DNA of 64,000 nt from a virus. The notes below the pieces were generated by a model. It searched no databases, was not told where the DNA came from, and saw nothing but the letters and a program-made list of their open reading frames with translations. The stretch spans positions 1-64,000 of the IMG/VR virus record IMGVR_UViG_3300035162_004754; one strand, given 5' to 3'. Positions 63,426-64,000 of the stretch are shown in pieces; position 1 is the first letter of the stretch; every line of letters begins with the position of its first letter. Position numbers and translations under genes: made by a program.

Positions 63426-64000
63426 CTTAAGTATAAAGACAACAAATACACCAAAGTTTAATGTAAAGACTGTTTCATCGGCAGTTTTTGGAAAAGAAGA
63501 TAGTGCTGGAGGTAGTTCCGGAGAATCTCTCAAAAATATTCATAAGACACTAAGTAAATTATCTGGACATATAAGAAAATCTCTAGTTCGGATTAAGGCA
63601 TTAGAGTTTAATTTATCAAAAATAACTCCTAAAGTTGAAGAAGTAGAAAAGAAAGTAATAGTTAATGCTGAAAAAATTACAAAAATTAAAAATATAATAA
63701 AAACACAGAAAAGTAATATAGGTGAAAAACTTCCTGGTAGTAATAAAGACGATTTAACTAAAAATCTAATAGAAACAAATAAAATTCTTGTTCAAATTCA
63801 AAAAGAACTTATGAGAAGTTCTGCATTGAGATCGCAAGGTGGAAGAGGTGAAACTGATAGAGAAAAAAGAAGTGCATCTAAAGCAAAACTCAATAAAGAA
63901 GAGAGTCAATTAGAAAAATCATCTAGAAGAATACAAAAATCTGTAAGTGAAAAGTCAAATGAATCTTTAGCACCGGTCAAGGGAATCTTTGGTCGTATTA
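63415..64000 (+). CDS. Partial tail/baseplate structural protein
   Basis: At least 195 residues from GTG 63415, overlapping the gp51-like stop and running off the window. It is Lys/Ser/Glu-rich with long predicted coiled coils (LKNIHKTLSKLSGHIRKSLV; NKILVQIQKELM). In T4-like cyanophages a very large hub or tail protein often follows gp26-gp51, so this may be its N-terminus. The start rests on overlap with the previous gene; no ATG is near. Confidence 0.72.
   Translation, partial: MESNLSIKTTNTPKFNVKTVSSAVFGKEDSAGGSSGESLKNIHKTLSKLSGHIRKSLVRIKALEFNLSKITPKVEEVEKKVIVNAEKITKIKNIIKTQKSNIGEKLPGSNKDDLTKNLIETNKILVQIQKELMRSSALRSQGGRGETDREKRSASKAKLNKEESQLEKSSRRIQKSVSEKSNESLAPVKGIFGRI

Overview
The window looks like 64 kb of a T4-like myovirus (cyanophage) infecting marine cyanobacteria, probably Synechococcus. 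T4-type core genes are present: gp32, gp33, gp59, gp4, gp48, gp53, gp54, gp26 and a gp51-like gene. Next to them lie the auxiliary metabolic genes typical of marine cyanophages: psbA, psbD, two hli genes, petF, talC, purC, purM, thyX, nrdC-like glutaredoxin and phoH. Genes are packed head to tail with many ATGA or TAATG overlaps. Two promoter classes recur: host-type TTGACN-N17-TATAAT, and T4-type late TATAAATA or CTAAATA boxes. Base composition is AT-rich.

Layout. (1) 1-1.1 kb: minus-strand genes for small exported proteins. (2) 1.2-1.8 kb: a coiled-coil gene and three tRNAs (Arg-TCT, Asn-GTT, Gly-TCC). (3) 1.9-5.5 kb: a small secreted barrel-like protein and many tiny genes, including a 6-phosphogluconate dehydrogenase relic or single-domain version. 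(4) 5.5-5.6 kb: a structured non-coding region ending in a terminator. (5) 5.7-24.0 kb: a continuous block of about 20 surface-glycan genes. It encodes nucleotide-sugar enzymes (RmlB, RmlC, GDP-mannose dehydratase, GDP-mannose epimerase-like, a KdsC-like phosphatase, a PfkB kinase and a nucleotidyltransferase fused to an RpiB-type isomerase), methyltransferases and glycosyltransferases. The last group includes a GT11 fucosyltransferase and a GT4-like/GT6 fusion with the ABO blood-group transferase signature. (6) 24.1-31.7 kb: photosynthesis and carbon genes. psbA is split by a 212-nt group I intron and followed by an endonuclease VII-like HNH gene. (7) 30.5-33.7 kb: purC, purM and small genes. 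(8) 33.8-51.8 kb: the adhesion region. It holds a beta-helix fibre protein, a 2101-residue repeat fibre with an embedded cupredoxin-like domain, three paralogous 12-repeat propeller-like proteins, three 2OG-Fe(II) oxygenase-like proteins and a tail-assembly-chaperone-like protein. (9) 51.9-59 kb: replication and regulation genes, with a probable glutamine riboswitch ahead of a 53-residue peptide gene. (10) 59-64 kb: baseplate genes on both strands around overlapping divergent late promoters.

How it fits together. The photosynthesis, talC, petF and purine genes would keep light reactions, pentose-phosphate flux and nucleotide synthesis running during infection. gp59, gp32, the MGME1-like nuclease and thyX serve replication. 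gp33 supports late transcription from the TATAAATA promoters that precede structural genes. The glycan block could remodel host surface polysaccharide or decorate virions, and the repeat fibres are likely the receptor-binding apparatus. The strongest candidates for undescribed biology are the GT4/GT6 plus GT11 blood-group-like glycan module, the nucleotidyltransferase-RpiB sugar module, the 6+6 propeller family, and promoters built into terminator hairpins. All calls come from reading the sequence; no database search was run.
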